Assembly: GCA_033182465.1 (NCBI GenBank) | Contig: CP137319.1 | Coordinates: 3,844,001 to 3,908,000, forward strand | Source of the DNA: Sanghuangporus weigelae | Taxonomy: Eukaryota; Basidiomycota; Agaricomycetes; Hymenochaetales; Hymenochaetaceae | Reading direction: 5' to 3' | Length of the DNA stretch: 64,000 nt | Part shown: positions 12,455-23,798 of the stretch, one piece after another | Layout of the letters: every line of letters begins with the position of its first letter | How positions within the stretch are numbered: position 1 is the first letter of the stretch | Program-made: the position numbers and the translations under genes | The notes under the pieces: generated by a model | Database searches by the model: none | Told to the model about the DNA's origin: nothing | What the model saw: the letters and a program-made list of their open reading frames with translations, nothing else

Positions 12455-12672
12455 GGAAGTGCAAAGCCAAGTACCAGAGAAGATTTGTGGCGATTCTCGG
12501 ATTTATGACCACGTGAATCTAGGAAATCGATTAGGTCAACTTGGCGGAAGAGAGAAACGAATTTTTCACCAGCACAGGGCATACATATATTAGCGATATC
12601 GTTACACAAGCGTGAATTCCTGGCATAGAAATATTTATGGCTGGGGAAGCGAGTCGACAGTGCCTCCTGAGC

Positions 12673-13520
12673 TAGGGTTGTCGATGTCCGGTCCTTGTCC
12701 GGTCCAAGCAACTTTTGCTGGACCGCGGACCGGACTGGTCCAGTGTGTGGGTAGTAGTTGCGGACCAGGACAGGACCTGTATTGGACCGCAAGAGGACCG
12801 GACAACTGGTCCGGTCCAGGTCCGGACCTGGTCCGGACGTCTGGACCATGTGTGTACATGTACAAGTACGAAAAAAATCGCGAAAAATCACGATTTTTTG
12901 TTATTTGAGTAACCTAACAGGTGTTCCTCTTTGTGCCTTCGAGAGGATTTGTAATGTATTTTGAGGACTTGTATATACTCAAATGTATTAGTAGAGAGCC
13001 GATTGCGGCTCTTTGTAATGAGACCTGCACTCGAAAAAATTCTCTCGCATGGAACTGAAGAGCCCTGGACTGCAAGATAGTCTCGAGCAATACATGAAAG
13101 AATCGGGTATCTAATACCATTGTTCTATACTCACCCTTCTCAAGCGGATCAGCAAGGTATCGAACGAGTTCCTCTCTCGAAGCTTTTGGCATGGAGCTTT
13201 CGCGTTGCATCTCCGTTCAACCATAGCCTGCAGTTTTGCGTCTTGGTGTCCATAGTGAGTAATCACCCATTTTTTGCCTGTTTACAAGTACATAAATGCT
13301 ATATAGCTCGTGTAATTCTTTCTCACACCACCTCTCGGTCCATTGTCCGGTCCAGGTCCGAACCAGTCCACGCCGGTCCAGGCAGTTTCAACATTTGCCG
13401 GACCGTGGACTGAACCTCACTGGACCTGAGCTGGACTGAACCGTCTTTGGACCGGACTACGGTTCGGTCCAGGTTCGGTCCGCGGTCCAGCTGGTCCAGG
13501 ACCGAACATCGACAACCCTA
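12673..13520 (-). mobile_element. hAT DNA transposon, internally deleted
   Basis: Perfect 8-bp target duplication TCCTGAGC at 12665-12672 and 13521-13528. The termini are inverted repeats starting TAGGGTTGTCGATGT (15 of 15 matching, then CGGTCC after one mismatch). Inside both ends lie dense arrays of the motif GGTCC/GGACC (about 12690-12850 and 13345-13505), typical of subterminal transposase-binding sites. A C-terminal hAT transposase segment remains on the minus strand. At 848 bp it is far shorter than an autonomous hAT. Insertion is upstream of bestrophin copy 2. The clean target duplication argues for fairly recent insertion. Confidence 0.93.
12888..13118 (-). pseudogene. hAT transposase C-terminal (dimerisation) fragment
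   Basis: The minus strand reads RYPILSCIARDYLAVQGSSV, then PCERIFSSAGLITKSRNRLS, then TFEYIQVLK, ending at a TGA at 12888. This is the hAT C-terminal dimerisation domain (the PxSxxxERxFSxAG signature). Upstream on the same strand a stop and a frame change separate it from another open piece (MPKASREELVRYLADPLEK, about 13180-13130), so the body of the transposase is gone. Confidence 0.85.
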
Positions 13521-13790
13521 TCCTGAGCCCTCGTGATTTGAAAAGTTCAGCTCACGACTACCAACATTCCACTTACCGATCAATCTGAAGGAGTACCAGA
13601 CACAGAAACTTTTGAGCGGCTAGCAGCCTAAGCAGGGTGTGGAGTTAGGAACCCCGACGAGACACTGGACACGGTCACATGACCGTGTCAATCACATCAC
13701 ACCTAGAACCGTCGTCCTCTCGTCTCGTAGACTTAATCGTGACTTGCATTCTCCGGCTCTGCTGTTGGCTCGCGAAGGTCATTCATATCT

Positions 13791-15800
13791 ATGCACACCC
13801 TGGCACCTCTACCGTACTCGCTGGAAGAGACATCTCCTGTTCCCTGGAACGAATCTACAGAGGGCCAACTTCATCGCGATTATCCTTTGTATGTATCCAT
13901 ACATTCACTGCATCTGCATCGTGTTGATGACTTGAAGCTTGAATCAGGACAATTCAGATCAGGGATTCGTGATTCGAAGGTACCTTGAGATTCTGTGGCT
14001 TCCAGAAGTAAGCACCTTAGTGTCGTCACATCCCCGCAGCTAGTTCAAGCACTTGCACAGTCATTCAGCCCGTTGCCCTATCTCATCTACTCTCTACGAA
14101 GATTCTTCTTTCAACACTTCGACGAAAACTCTATCCCTCATCCATTGCATTCGTTACTTGAGCCGATACTCTTATCAACCCGTGCTGCGTCCGACAAGTA
14201 CAGAACTGAGCTCGTGCAAATCCTGGCAGACGGCGGCGGTGCAGGAGAGCAGGAAGAGATGATGATGTGGTACGCGTGGGAATATGAGAAGGCTGAAAAC
14301 GGCGAAGATGGAACCATTAATGAAGAGAAGTGGCGTAAAGCATGGCTTGAACGATTAGAACGACGAGAGTATGCAGTCTACCGTTTTATCGCTTTCGGAT
14401 CCTTATTTATCTGGCATATTAGGGTGATGATCCAGATCTTGCTCCTCATGCTCAAGCTTAGTATTCCGGGTTCGCGACCATCCCAAACCGAGGGTAAGAA
14501 GAAAAAGAACAAGAAACAGGGACTTCCTCCAGAAGCGATCGAGGACCGACTCGAAAGTTACATGGACAAGCTCGCTGTCTGGCAGCTCACCGGGACTCTC
14601 GAATCTCTCCGATCAACATCTCAGTCCGTTGGTTTAAGTCATCCTAAAACGAAAGAAGACGGACATTGGACACAGCTCTTCTACGAAGATGTCGTGGCAC
14701 CGTTGTGAGTCATGAGTATTATATATTGCGACGTGACATTGAGGTTCTTCCTGTATGCTTGCAGCTTCAAGACAGAGCTTCCAGAGCAATGCGAGCTCCT
14801 GCGCTCCAAGCTTTTCCCTGAGCAAATAGTCTCTGATGCTGAGGAGTCCGAAGCTGAGAGTCTGTTGAACGGGCGAGCGTCTCGTGCAGGATCGCGAGCA
14901 CCATCTATTCCTCGTGTACCTCACACTCGAGCACCGTCCATGTCCAGGCCAACCGGTCTGCAACTCCAGCGCAGCAGAAGCGGATCGTTGAGCGTGTCAC
15001 TCGCGCAAGACGAGGCCTCACAACGAGCTTGTATTGTCGCCCCGAAGCAGTCGCTGAGCCGAGAGGTTAGTATGAGCCGCGTTTTCAAGGAGAAACCGAA
15101 GGCAGTAGGAAGGCTCACGTCCTTCAACGATGCACGAAAGCAAGATCCGGAGAAGCCTAGAATAAAACGCGATGTGGGAATGACGCTTGTCCAGGAGACA
15201 CCCGTGAAACGGAAGCATTCGCAAACGGCTAGCAATGGAGAAGCTGCATGGGATACTTGGCACCAGCGGTCGGATTCGCGTTTCGCTGTCCCCAGTCCGC
15301 CTGCGACAAGCTCGAGTGAACCAGGAGATGTTTGCATCGAGGACACGCCAGTTGCAACACGTCTACGTCGAGTAGATGAAGGGACAAGTGATGCGCTCTC
15401 ACCCTTGACACCATTGCCGGATCCTACTCCGAACACGGTGAACTCAGCTGCGGACATTTCGAAAACACGCGGAAGGAAAGCTTCAGCACTGAAGGCGTCG
15501 CGGGCGTCTTCACGGAAGCCACGTACGCAACCATGCAGGCCTCCAACGGTCATGGGGAATCCCGGCCACGATGAACACTCTGATGAGAGCTTTATAGATG
15601 CGTTCAAGCTATCAAAAGTGTCTCTATTAGAGGGGGATGATAACCGTCCGATGCTAGTCTCACCGTCTCCAGCGACTCGAATAAGGAAAGGCAGCAGGTC
15701 AGGATTAGGCGATGGCATGAAAGGAGCGGGACTGTTCGGGAAGCTCGTGGAAGATATGGAGATGACAGCATCGACGAAAAGGAGGACACGACGGCAGTGA
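13791..15800 (+). CDS. Sld3-like DNA replication regulator (tentative)
   Basis: Exons 13791-13888, 13938-14007, 14061-14704 and 14765-15800 join in frame (introns 49, 53 and 60 nt) to give 615 residues. The first half is folded and helical. ESYMDKLAVWQLTGTLESL and HWTQLFYEDVVAPF joined to FKTELPEQCELLRSKLFP resemble the conserved C-terminal domain of fungal Sld3/treslin-type replication initiators, which bring Cdc45 to the Mcm2-7 helicase and are CDK targets. The second half is disordered, basic and rich in SP/TP sites (SPLTPLPDPTPN), as expected for a CDK/DDK substrate. The identification is from memory of the motif pattern. A KKKKNKKQ nuclear-localisation-like run lies near residue 180. A 32-nt alternative second intron (14008-14039) would also keep frame. 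Confidence 0.62.
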
Positions 15801-16560
15801 TAAACTTTGTTGACCACCAACATACGTACACCATGGCTGTTTTGGAAGTACCGCGTCCCTTACAAATCTAACTGTAACCTCAGAAGACACTACTTCTCCT
15901 ATACTCCTCATATTGTTCCACATTGTCTTGGATCTCTGATGTACCATTCGAATTCCCAGTTCTTAGACCCATCATAGCGATTCGTATTCATGATACGCAA
16001 CATGCTGTCCAGAATGTGACAGCGATGCGTTGCGGCACCCGCTTGAGCTCAAAAGCTACATGGAACATTGACGAATGCATTCCCTGACTCTTAAGGGACA
16101 CTCAATCATTGAGATCTCAACGTTCCGCACGTCGAGAAGAAGAGCAAGGTTGACAGCTCTGATATTTGGGGCGAATCCTAAGATATGGTATGCACAACTA
16201 ATTTTGATTTTTTCAAAAACAGAATCAACGTCGTCGACGGGACCGATGCAAATCAATCGATTTTGTGCGACATTATGAAAGAGATGAATATCGGCTTCAT
16301 GCGTTATGTCGAAATGATGCTTGAGCGGATAGTGATATGAGACTGCCCATTTGATTGGATGTATGTAGACGAAAACTTCTGTCTGAACAAGAATGTTACA
16401 GTGAATCCTCTCTAAATATTTTCCTAAAGAAGTTCATGCAGCGCACGACATCGTTTTCAATGCACTGATAGCAACACGGGTAGGTTCTCGAGCCTAAACT
16501 CTTCCTCCACGAACTGAAAAATTTGGTCTTCCAACCTGAGCTAAGTGAGTAAAGCCGCGG
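15801..16560. other. Intergenic between convergent genes
   Basis: No supported gene. The segment lies between the 3' ends of the Sld3-like gene (+) and the first seven-helix membrane gene (-), so it should hold two terminators. Confidence 0.5.
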
Positions 16561-18150
16561 CTATCTCACGCCGAGGATTGTGCTGGAGGTGCTGGACTGA
16601 TGCTGTGAGATTTCCGAGCTGAATAAGGAGTCCGATCGAGTATGGTGTAAGACAGTGTCCTCTCTTTCGGATCTGAAATCATGTCAACACAGGATAGAAG
16701 CAGACCTTTTCGAGTGCAGACCTGTCCACTGGTAACAACTCAAACTGCATCGTAGGTATAGTCGAAGATGCTGCAGGTATCATTTGGGCCTTCCTCAGGT
16801 GAACGTAAAGCCAGGGAGCGATTGTTCCAGAGACAGCGACTGAAGCCTCGAAGTGAGGATTATCGAAGTCACCGGTCTTTCGCGTACTGCTAGGTAAAGC
16901 TAATTTTGACATTCGCAAATGATTCGCTCACTATAAACACTAATACTGATCCACCAATGTAGAATATGAGTATGCTATAGAATAACTCGATCAGCTGCAA
17001 ACGATCTACTTCAGCGTGAAAAGGAGGCTCACGTCGTGAGATAGAAAATATTATCTCGAAGACAAATCTTGACAAGCAATGGGAGTTGCATCTTGGATCC
17101 CCGGACACTGCGGTACGTTACAACTGTCTTCCAGAGAGTAACTGACAGTGTTACTAGCTCCATGACGGACAAAGGTATCCATATAAAGGGGCTAAATCTT
17201 CTTGCTGGGTTGTAAGAGGCTTTAGCAATAAGGTGATTCTGAAAGCTGGATACTCACTAAATAAGATGAGAAGTATAAAGGCTCCGAGAGCGAGCAGATC
17301 TAATACGCCGAAAGCTATGAAAAGTCGTCTCATGTTTCCATACAGAGCCGTCGTTCGCAACTGTAAAAGAACTACACATGATGTGAATGTAAGTCGACAT
17401 CGACTGGTCTGCAAATGGGATCACCACTCGCCCATAGATAAAAATAGTACAACTAATGCAATGAAGTATGATGAACTGGAAGGGTCTTCCATTTCGTTGA
17501 ATTCGATGAACTGGCTTCCAGACAAATCATCCACAGTGACGGATAGCTGATGTCCACCAAGTTTCAATACTCGGATAAGAATTTGAATACTATCGATGCT
17601 GTGACCTGCGTTAGAGACGACACGATTCAATTGTGCATCTCAGTTACCTAAGGCAAATGGCGGCAAGGTATCTAGTCTTGCAGGAGTATGTTAGTGTGTT
17701 TGCCTTTGAAACTGGACCTGTGCTCACAAGAAAATATACTGCCGAACCGAAATTCAACCTGCGTCCCTGATGACCAGAACTCAGTGAGCTGATTCTCTCC
17801 TAAGGATCTCATACGTCGCGCACCCATACAAGGTCTACCTATGGTTGGCAAGAATGCCCCATCAGAATCAGGACGCAAGAAGGGAAGAAAAATGAACGCA
17901 CCTCGTCCTGGAAGGTCGTGACTGGGATTTACATAGTAAGAACCGTCTCTAAAGCTTACAAGATTACCAACTTAAGTTATATGAAAAAGCAGCATATATT
18001 GCGACTGCCGGATACGATAGACAGCTTCAGCTACGGTACAGGTAAGAATGAGAAGAATGACTCACTTGACAGCATCGAGCTTGCCTGGGAAACGGCTGCT
18101 GAGTGCTGTATTGTTCGACGAAGCTCGGGATCGATTGGAATCGAGGTCAT
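16561..18150 (-). CDS. Seven-helix membrane protein, DUF6533-like (left duplicate)
   Basis: Starts at the ATG at 18150 (MTSIPIDPELRR); exon 1 is 18150-18066. It ends at the TAG at 16561-16563. Pieces that read in frame through GT-AG introns include DEVDLVWVRDG joined to RRLNFGSAVYFL and TRYLAAICL, the helix YFIALVVLFLSM, LLQLRTTALYGNMRRLFIAF, LALGAFILLILFSE, PFIWIPLSVMELVTL, LPLLVKICLRDNIFYLTT, SILIFYIGGSVLVF and a Ser/Thr-rich cytosolic tail. This order (a short acidic segment before the third helix, an 'LRT.ALYGN' loop, 'L.K..LRD..FY' before the sixth helix) matches the large basidiomycete family of orphan seven-helix proteins that includes DUF6533 members. Function unknown. Every piece has an alignable counterpart in 21306-22888. 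Not all exon edges are fixed. Confidence 0.75.
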
Positions 18151-18862
18151 TCTGGTCTTCCAGGTATGGGGGCAAAATCATCCATGGTGCAAGACGACGA
18201 CGGTCAAATATGCCGATGTGGACGTGATGAATGCATGTCGGCAAAGCTGGGCGCTGTTGGACACACGCGACACAGCTCCGAATCGATCTCGAGCGGCTTA
18301 CTCCGAATCGAGAAGTATACAACGACTTTCTGACGGTCCACTACCGTTGTCCTGGAGAAACAGCGATCATCGAGACGCAGCTCACGTATGAGCTCTGCCC
18401 TTCTACGTACAGTCGACAGCCTGATTAGTTCTCCGAGTTGGGAATACGTCAAGTTAATTATACCACAAGTCTTTCTATGTTAGCATATTTTTATCTTTTT
18501 AATAATTAGCCCGTTATCTCAAAGAACAGATTCCGGGCGAGGCGCGTTCCTCACAGAGCAGCTCTTACCACCACACAAGTCCCTAGCCTTCCGACGTTCG
18601 CTTCATCTCCGCTCATATTAGCCGAAACGATACCCTGGTCGCGTCCGGCAATCTGCTTTAGTGCTGTAGCGCCTTGATTGAAGTGATTGCACTCCCATGT
18701 CGCGCTCTCCTGAGAGAGTCATCTTGATGGTGACCAGAAACAGGTCTTGGTGTGCGGCGTGATGAATTTATATTGGGCGGTGACCGACACGTAATCGAGG
18801 TATCCTACAGATGCCTGGTCCATATCTATCTCGTAGGCACGAATCTTCTTCTCACCCCAGAC
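18151..18862. promoter_or_regulatory. Bidirectional promoter region, left duplicate
   Basis: 712 bp between the divergent starts at 18150 (-) and 18863 (+). A block around 18538-18800, for example gcgttcctca and tcgcgtcc, is conserved in order in 22889-23798, so the promoter was duplicated with the genes. Confidence 0.55.
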
Positions 18863-20687
18863 ATGTCTAGTTTAGCGACCGATACTTCAGACCTGGCTTC
18901 GCATTTCCGTGCAGTACAAGTGAGTTACTTACAGACCATGCTGTCAGTCTATGGCCTCATCCATCATACACATGGTCATAGTACACGACCATCTCAAGCA
19001 TGACCATTTTGGTATGTACATGTATGGTGCGCGAATATGACGGCCTCAATGAATGATCCCAGGTGTATGACTGGGCTATAACGCTTAACGATGAGGTATC
19101 ACTAGCGCTTCCTCCTTGTGTGAAGTATTCACATTTCAAAGGTCGAGCACGTCTGGCGCTCCGGCTGGAGTTTAGTCAAGATCTTGTTCTTTGGAACACG
19201 ATACATACCTCTGATCAGTACGATGCTTATCTGTATCTGTGAGCAACCTCTACAATTATACGCTTTTTTTCGGTTCCTCAGCGTCGTAATCGATTTAGAC
19301 TTCTTCCATCCAGGATTGCAAAAAGACGTGCGTTGCTGATGATCATCGCCACGGATGCTTTGCTGACTATCAGAATGTCGTAGATTTGCAGCCATTTAAT
19401 CAAGACTTCCGATAGTAGGTTGTTTCTGCTTACGCAGCAGAGAGGATGAGCTTGAGAGTCTTTGACAGTGTTGAGCGCTGTCGGGATAACTGTTGCCGTC
19501 GGTATGACTGGGGCTCGTGAAAATTCCCATATCTAATTATGGAAATAATGGAATAGGGATTCTACTTATGCGAACGTATGTACTCTGGGGAAATTCTCGG
19601 AAACTACTCATTGTACTTTCCGCTACTCTATTCGTACGTCAGACGTTTGCCGAATTAAAGAATGAGTCTGATGTATTGGTCTTTTTCTCCCTTTTTTTGG
19701 ACTGCAAAGGCAATGTTCGTCTACGGCGTGGTCGTCCTTTCAGTTGATCAAAGCATGGTAAAATGTCAGTACTCCACAAGCATCTTATATTTGTCCGTGC
19801 ACTCAGTAAGCTACGCCTCGTTTCTCAAGTCTCGAGTACCGGTATTAGCGGGATCGTGCTATGTATGTCAGGTGAAGAGGAAACGGCGAACGTTCCAATT
19901 TTCGCGATCTATATCTGTATCATGCTTCTAGACAGTAGTGAGCCGAACTCCTTTTTTGCGTTCTGGTGTCGATCCGAATTCATCAGACATCGTTCTTGTT
20001 GTTGGTCTTACAATGTACAAAGCCATATCCGAATGTTCAGCCTTTCTCTCCTTTGCATGTGCAAGCTCTCAAGCTCGACTGTCTTCATTTTAGGGAGATT
20101 TCACGCATCTCGAAGTGTGTTATACAGGATATTTCACCGGGATGGTGCGTCTTGTTCTATCAGTTTTCCCAGCTTCACTTATTATCAGTCCATTCGGGGC
20201 TGCTGTACTTTGTATGCATGTTCAGTACGTCTTGAACATTCCTCGAAGATTATGCCTAGTGTACCGATTCAGTGAAGCCTTGTCGAGCGTCAATCTAATC
20301 ATCAGTGTTCTCAACGTTGCAAAGGTGAGTTTCTTCCCGATAGCTTTGAAACTGAAGCCCGGAGGTTCACTCGAAATTTTGGAATTAGGGAGATTATAAT
20401 CACTTGCTTCTTCAGTAAGTACCTTCAGGGTGTCTGAGGTGGACACTGTTGACGAGGTATCGATCCTTGTTACCATTTCCAGGTTGCAATGTGCTTTTCA
20501 TTCGATCATCTCGGCGCGCATGATCCTTAATTTGCGGACTGCGTCGACGCAGCTGGTGACCGGCAAAAATATCATAAGCCTTTCTGCGATCGAATTTGTG
20601 AGTCGAACAGGCGACCCTGATACCGCCGGAACCGACACGAGTCCGTCTGGTGGCACCCAGTATAAGTCCGCGAGAGACGATGACTGA
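18863..20687 (+). CDS. DUF6533 seven-helix membrane protein (left duplicate)
   Basis: Exon 1 is 18863-18919 (MSSLATDTSDLASHFRAVQ). Later exons read YTTISSMTILVYDWAITLND joined to EVEHVWRSGWSLVKILFFGT and RYIPLISTMLICI, the DUF6533 core. They continue with YFFHPGLQKD, SLTVLSAVGITVAVGILL, MRTYVLWGNSRKLLIVLSAT, and a last exon with RLQCAFHSIISARMILNLR and a Ser/Thr/Asp tail ending at the stop 20685-20687. Multi-pass membrane protein of unknown role; the family is greatly expanded in agaricomycetes. Introns are short GT-AG. The exon order matches the right copy at 23799. Exons between about 19630 and 20290 were not fully resolved, so a break there cannot be excluded. Confidence 0.75.
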
Positions 20688-20918
20688 GTGGTGTCTGAAA
20701 AGTAGGTAAGCCAGAATCCAGTATATTATGCTCCTTCTTGACCCGATCTGATAGGTTGGTCAGATTCAGACGTACTATATCTGCGAGGTCGTGACGATAT
20801 TCTCGTAGGAGCAAAGAATTTTCATGCACGCAACACTACTGTAAACACAAGAGTCCTAGTATGGATAATTTTTTGTAGACAGACCGAGGTGTATTCGCGG
20901 ACAATCAGTAGTACTCAT

Positions 20919-21146
20919 CTAATCGAATAAGGAGAGGTACGATCTCCTGAATAGCAAGGGGGAATCTCTGATCTCGTCTCGAGTACGCGTTTGGTCTTGT
21001 AGATGCGAGCGTCGAAGACGTAATAATAAGGTCCAGACATCGCGTAAGATGTCAGCGTTTTCGTCTGTTACTGAACGGGCATTGAGTCTACCTGAAGCTA
21101 GACGGATTCCCTCATCATATAGCTCAATGACGCACGGAAGCAACAT
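20919..21146 (-). pseudogene. 3' fragment of the glycoprotein gene, left duplicate
   Basis: The minus strand reads SVTDENADILRDVWTLLLRL, then RRSHLQDQTRT. This aligns with SETVGDTGILRERVEFLMDEVARLRHSHLQDRSA (split here: SETVGDTGILRERVEF, LMDEVARLRHSHLQDR) at the C-terminus of the gene at 25756-27059. Nothing resembling the signal peptide, ectodomain or membrane helix of that gene precedes it, so only the last exon was kept. It marks the right edge of the left duplication unit. Confidence 0.75.
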
Positions 21147-21305
21147 GACGGAGAATTCAATCTTTGTCGATTGCCAATACAGAAATATGAATAGCTTAAA
21201 CGTCTAAGCTCCCTTCAAGCATCGAAAATATGATTCTTCATCGTAAATCAAGTTAGAGACCTTGGGTCCAGTAACAGCTCTGAGGCTCGTGCCAAATGCT
21301 CAGGA

Positions 21306-22888
21306 TCAATTCTGTGAGATACCCGAGCTGAATAAGGAATCTGTTTGAGTAAGGCGCACGGGATCATCTTGTGTTCCGTCCCTAAAACCATATCAGCGGA
21401 AAATAGAAACATATATGCTACTTAGAATGCGGACCTATTCGTTGGCAACGATTCAAATTGCATCGTAGGTACAGTCGAGGCTGATGCAGGTGCCGCTTGG
21501 GTCTTTCTCAAGTGTACATAAAGCCAAGGACAGATAGTGCCAGAGATAGCAACCGAAACCTCAAAATGAGCATTATCAAACTCTTCAGTCTTTCTTTAGG
21601 AGTCAGTCAAGGCTAATTCTGTCGTCAGCGAAGAATAAGCTCGCCTGCAATGCTAGAACGATTCCGCCGATGTAGATAGCAAGGATGCTAGAGGACGGCT
21701 TTGTCAGACCAACGACATCTTTCGTTGTACAAAGAAGAACTCACGTAACCAGGTAAAAAGTATTGTCCTGAAGACAAATCTTCAAAAGTAGGGGGAGTTG
21801 CAACTTCGTTTCACGGATGCTGCGATACGTTTCATACGTCTTCCAGAGTGAGAATCCTAGCGTTATAAGCTCGATTATTGACAATGGCAACCATATCAAT
21901 GGACTAAATGCCCTTGCTAAGCCGAAAGACGTTTAATACCGGGTATTTTTTGTGATGTCCAATACCCACCAAGAGAGCTAATTGAAACAAAGGATCCGAG
22001 AAGTAGTAGGTCCAATGCACCGAAAGTTATGAATAAACGCCTTGGATTCCCATATAATACGATTGTTCGCAATTGCAGGAGTGCTACAGATCCCATCACT
22101 TCATCTTAATCTTCCTGCTGATGCTATCCTGACTCACCCATGGATAGAAAGAGCACCATTAGTCCAATTGCATAAGATGCATTGGTCGGGTTTTCCTGCA
22201 CATTGTAACTAAAGCATCGAATACTGGACGTATCTCCGTTGGAGCTGACACACTCAAATCCGAAGGTATCGTCTGTGCCGACGGAAACCTGGTGTCCACC
22301 GAGCTTTAGTACGTTGACAAATACTTGAACGGTATCGATGCTGCGAACATCTTCAGACACGACAAGAAATTGTATTGTAGGGTACATACCTAAGAGAAAT
22401 GGCAGCGAGGTATCTTGACTTGCAAGCATATGTTCAATGTATACGCTTTTTATAATGCCTATTTCGCACTCACGGCGAAGTATATTGCCGAGCCGAAACT
22501 CAATCCGTGCCCCTAATACTCAGACGTCTGTGAACTGATTCCTAGAAATCATATACATCACATACCCACACGAATTCTACCTAGGATCGTCGAGACTGCG
22601 TGGTCAGAATCCGATATTTGAAATGAGAGAAATCGCACCTCGTCTCTGAAGGTCGATACTATAATTTTCGTTAAATGTTGCCTTTGAAGCTGAAGGAGTA
22701 CCGACTGAGATTATACAAATAAGCAGTATAGATCGCCACTGGAGAAGATAATGGATATTTTCAATGCCAGCACACGCAGCTTTGAGAAAAAACGACCCAC
22801 TTGACACCATTGAGTTTACTTGAGATGCAGCTGCAAGGTTTTGTAGAAAAAGAAGAAACCCGGGATCAACATTTGGAACGGTGTCCAT
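21306..22888 (-). CDS. Seven-helix membrane protein, DUF6533-like (right duplicate)
   Basis: Starts at the ATG at 22888 (MDTVPNVDPGF) and ends at a TGA at 21306-21308. Colinear with 16561-18150: DEVEFVWVCDG joined to HGLSFGSAIYFA, SRYLAAISL, YAIGLMVLFLSM, LLQLRTIVLYGNPRRLFITF, LDLLLLGSFVSI, PLIWLPLSIIELITL, LPLLLKICLQDNTFYLVT, SILAIYIGGIVLAL, GTICPWLYVHLRKTQ, and a Ser-rich tail containing TDSLFSSGISQN. The homologous introns have kept their places while their sequences diverged. It reads as intact where I could check. Orphan membrane protein. Confidence 0.75.
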
Positions 22889-23798
22889 TTTTGTCTTCTA
22901 AGTACGTATGGTGGGGGATAGTTTGCGGTAGGAAGGTGGACTAGATGAAGATTAAATACGCCAAAAATCGGCGGATCTGCAGGTTGCGATGAATGCATGT
23001 TGGGAACGCTGGGCGCTGTTGAGTGACAAAATTAGAACACTGTATAGGTCTGTATCAAAACTCAAGAACAAAATCAGATTTAGAAGATGCTTGTCGTGTA
23101 AACTCAAACTCTCGACTTACACCGAATCACGTAATCTTCACCATAAGTAGAAATTCCACTATGATCATCCATCAAGAGTCAGCACTTCATTTCGTTACAA
23201 TTTTTTTTCCAGTAGCTTCGTGTATGTTATTCGTTCGATCGATCAAGTGTCGACTAGCTCTATGCAATTCTGGCAAGGCAGCTGTCTTCGACGCACATCC
23301 CGCCTTTCTCGAGGTTTCGACCTTGTCGGTTGTCGCAACCAAATTTCAGATGCCTTAAGTTAGTTGGGTCATGCTACTTGTATGATCCCTTTCACGTTCG
23401 AATATGTAGTATTCTTTCATGGAAGCTCTAGTCTGTTCGTCTAGGACGACCAAATCCGGATGAGGAGCGTTCCTCAGTGCAGTCCTTACTGAAATAATCT
23501 ATTGATTTCTTGGCACTCCCTCCGTTCTCACACCCACCGCGCTCCACCGAACAAGTATCCTTGTCGCGTCCAGCGTCGGTCCTACATGTAGTACGGCAGC
23601 ATCCTTATGGAAATGGCTGTGCTCGTGTGTCTCGCTTTCATGAGAGAGTGATCATCTTGATGATAACCCTTGATGTGGATTGTGATGAGTCCTCTGGGCG
23701 GTGATACGGTGATACGGTGATAACTTTAACGTAGTCGGTATAAATCATTGACGTCTAAATTGCGCATATCGAGTCATATATTCTCCGTACCTACCGAC
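22889..23798. promoter_or_regulatory. Bidirectional promoter region, right duplicate
   Basis: 910 bp between divergent starts. It shares ordered blocks with 18151-18862 (gcgttcctca, tcgcgtcca, a 'gagagagt.atcttgatg' block). A TATA-like tataaatc lies about 55 bp before the + start. A small tandem repeat of ggtgatac (3 copies) sits at about 23699-23722. Confidence 0.5.

Noticed and set aside
12612-12912. Several overlapping open frames on both strands rich in Gly, Pro, Arg, Thr
   Set aside because: They arise from the ggtcc/ggacc subterminal repeats of the hAT element, which are open in many frames; not genes.
14008-14039. 32-nt intron in the Sld3-like gene
   Set aside because: A 53-nt intron (14008-14060) also keeps frame, has a more usual length and gives a more family-like join.
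23699-23722. Short tandem ggtgatac repeat
   Set aside because: Three copies only, in a promoter region; no sign of an array or CRISPR-like structure.
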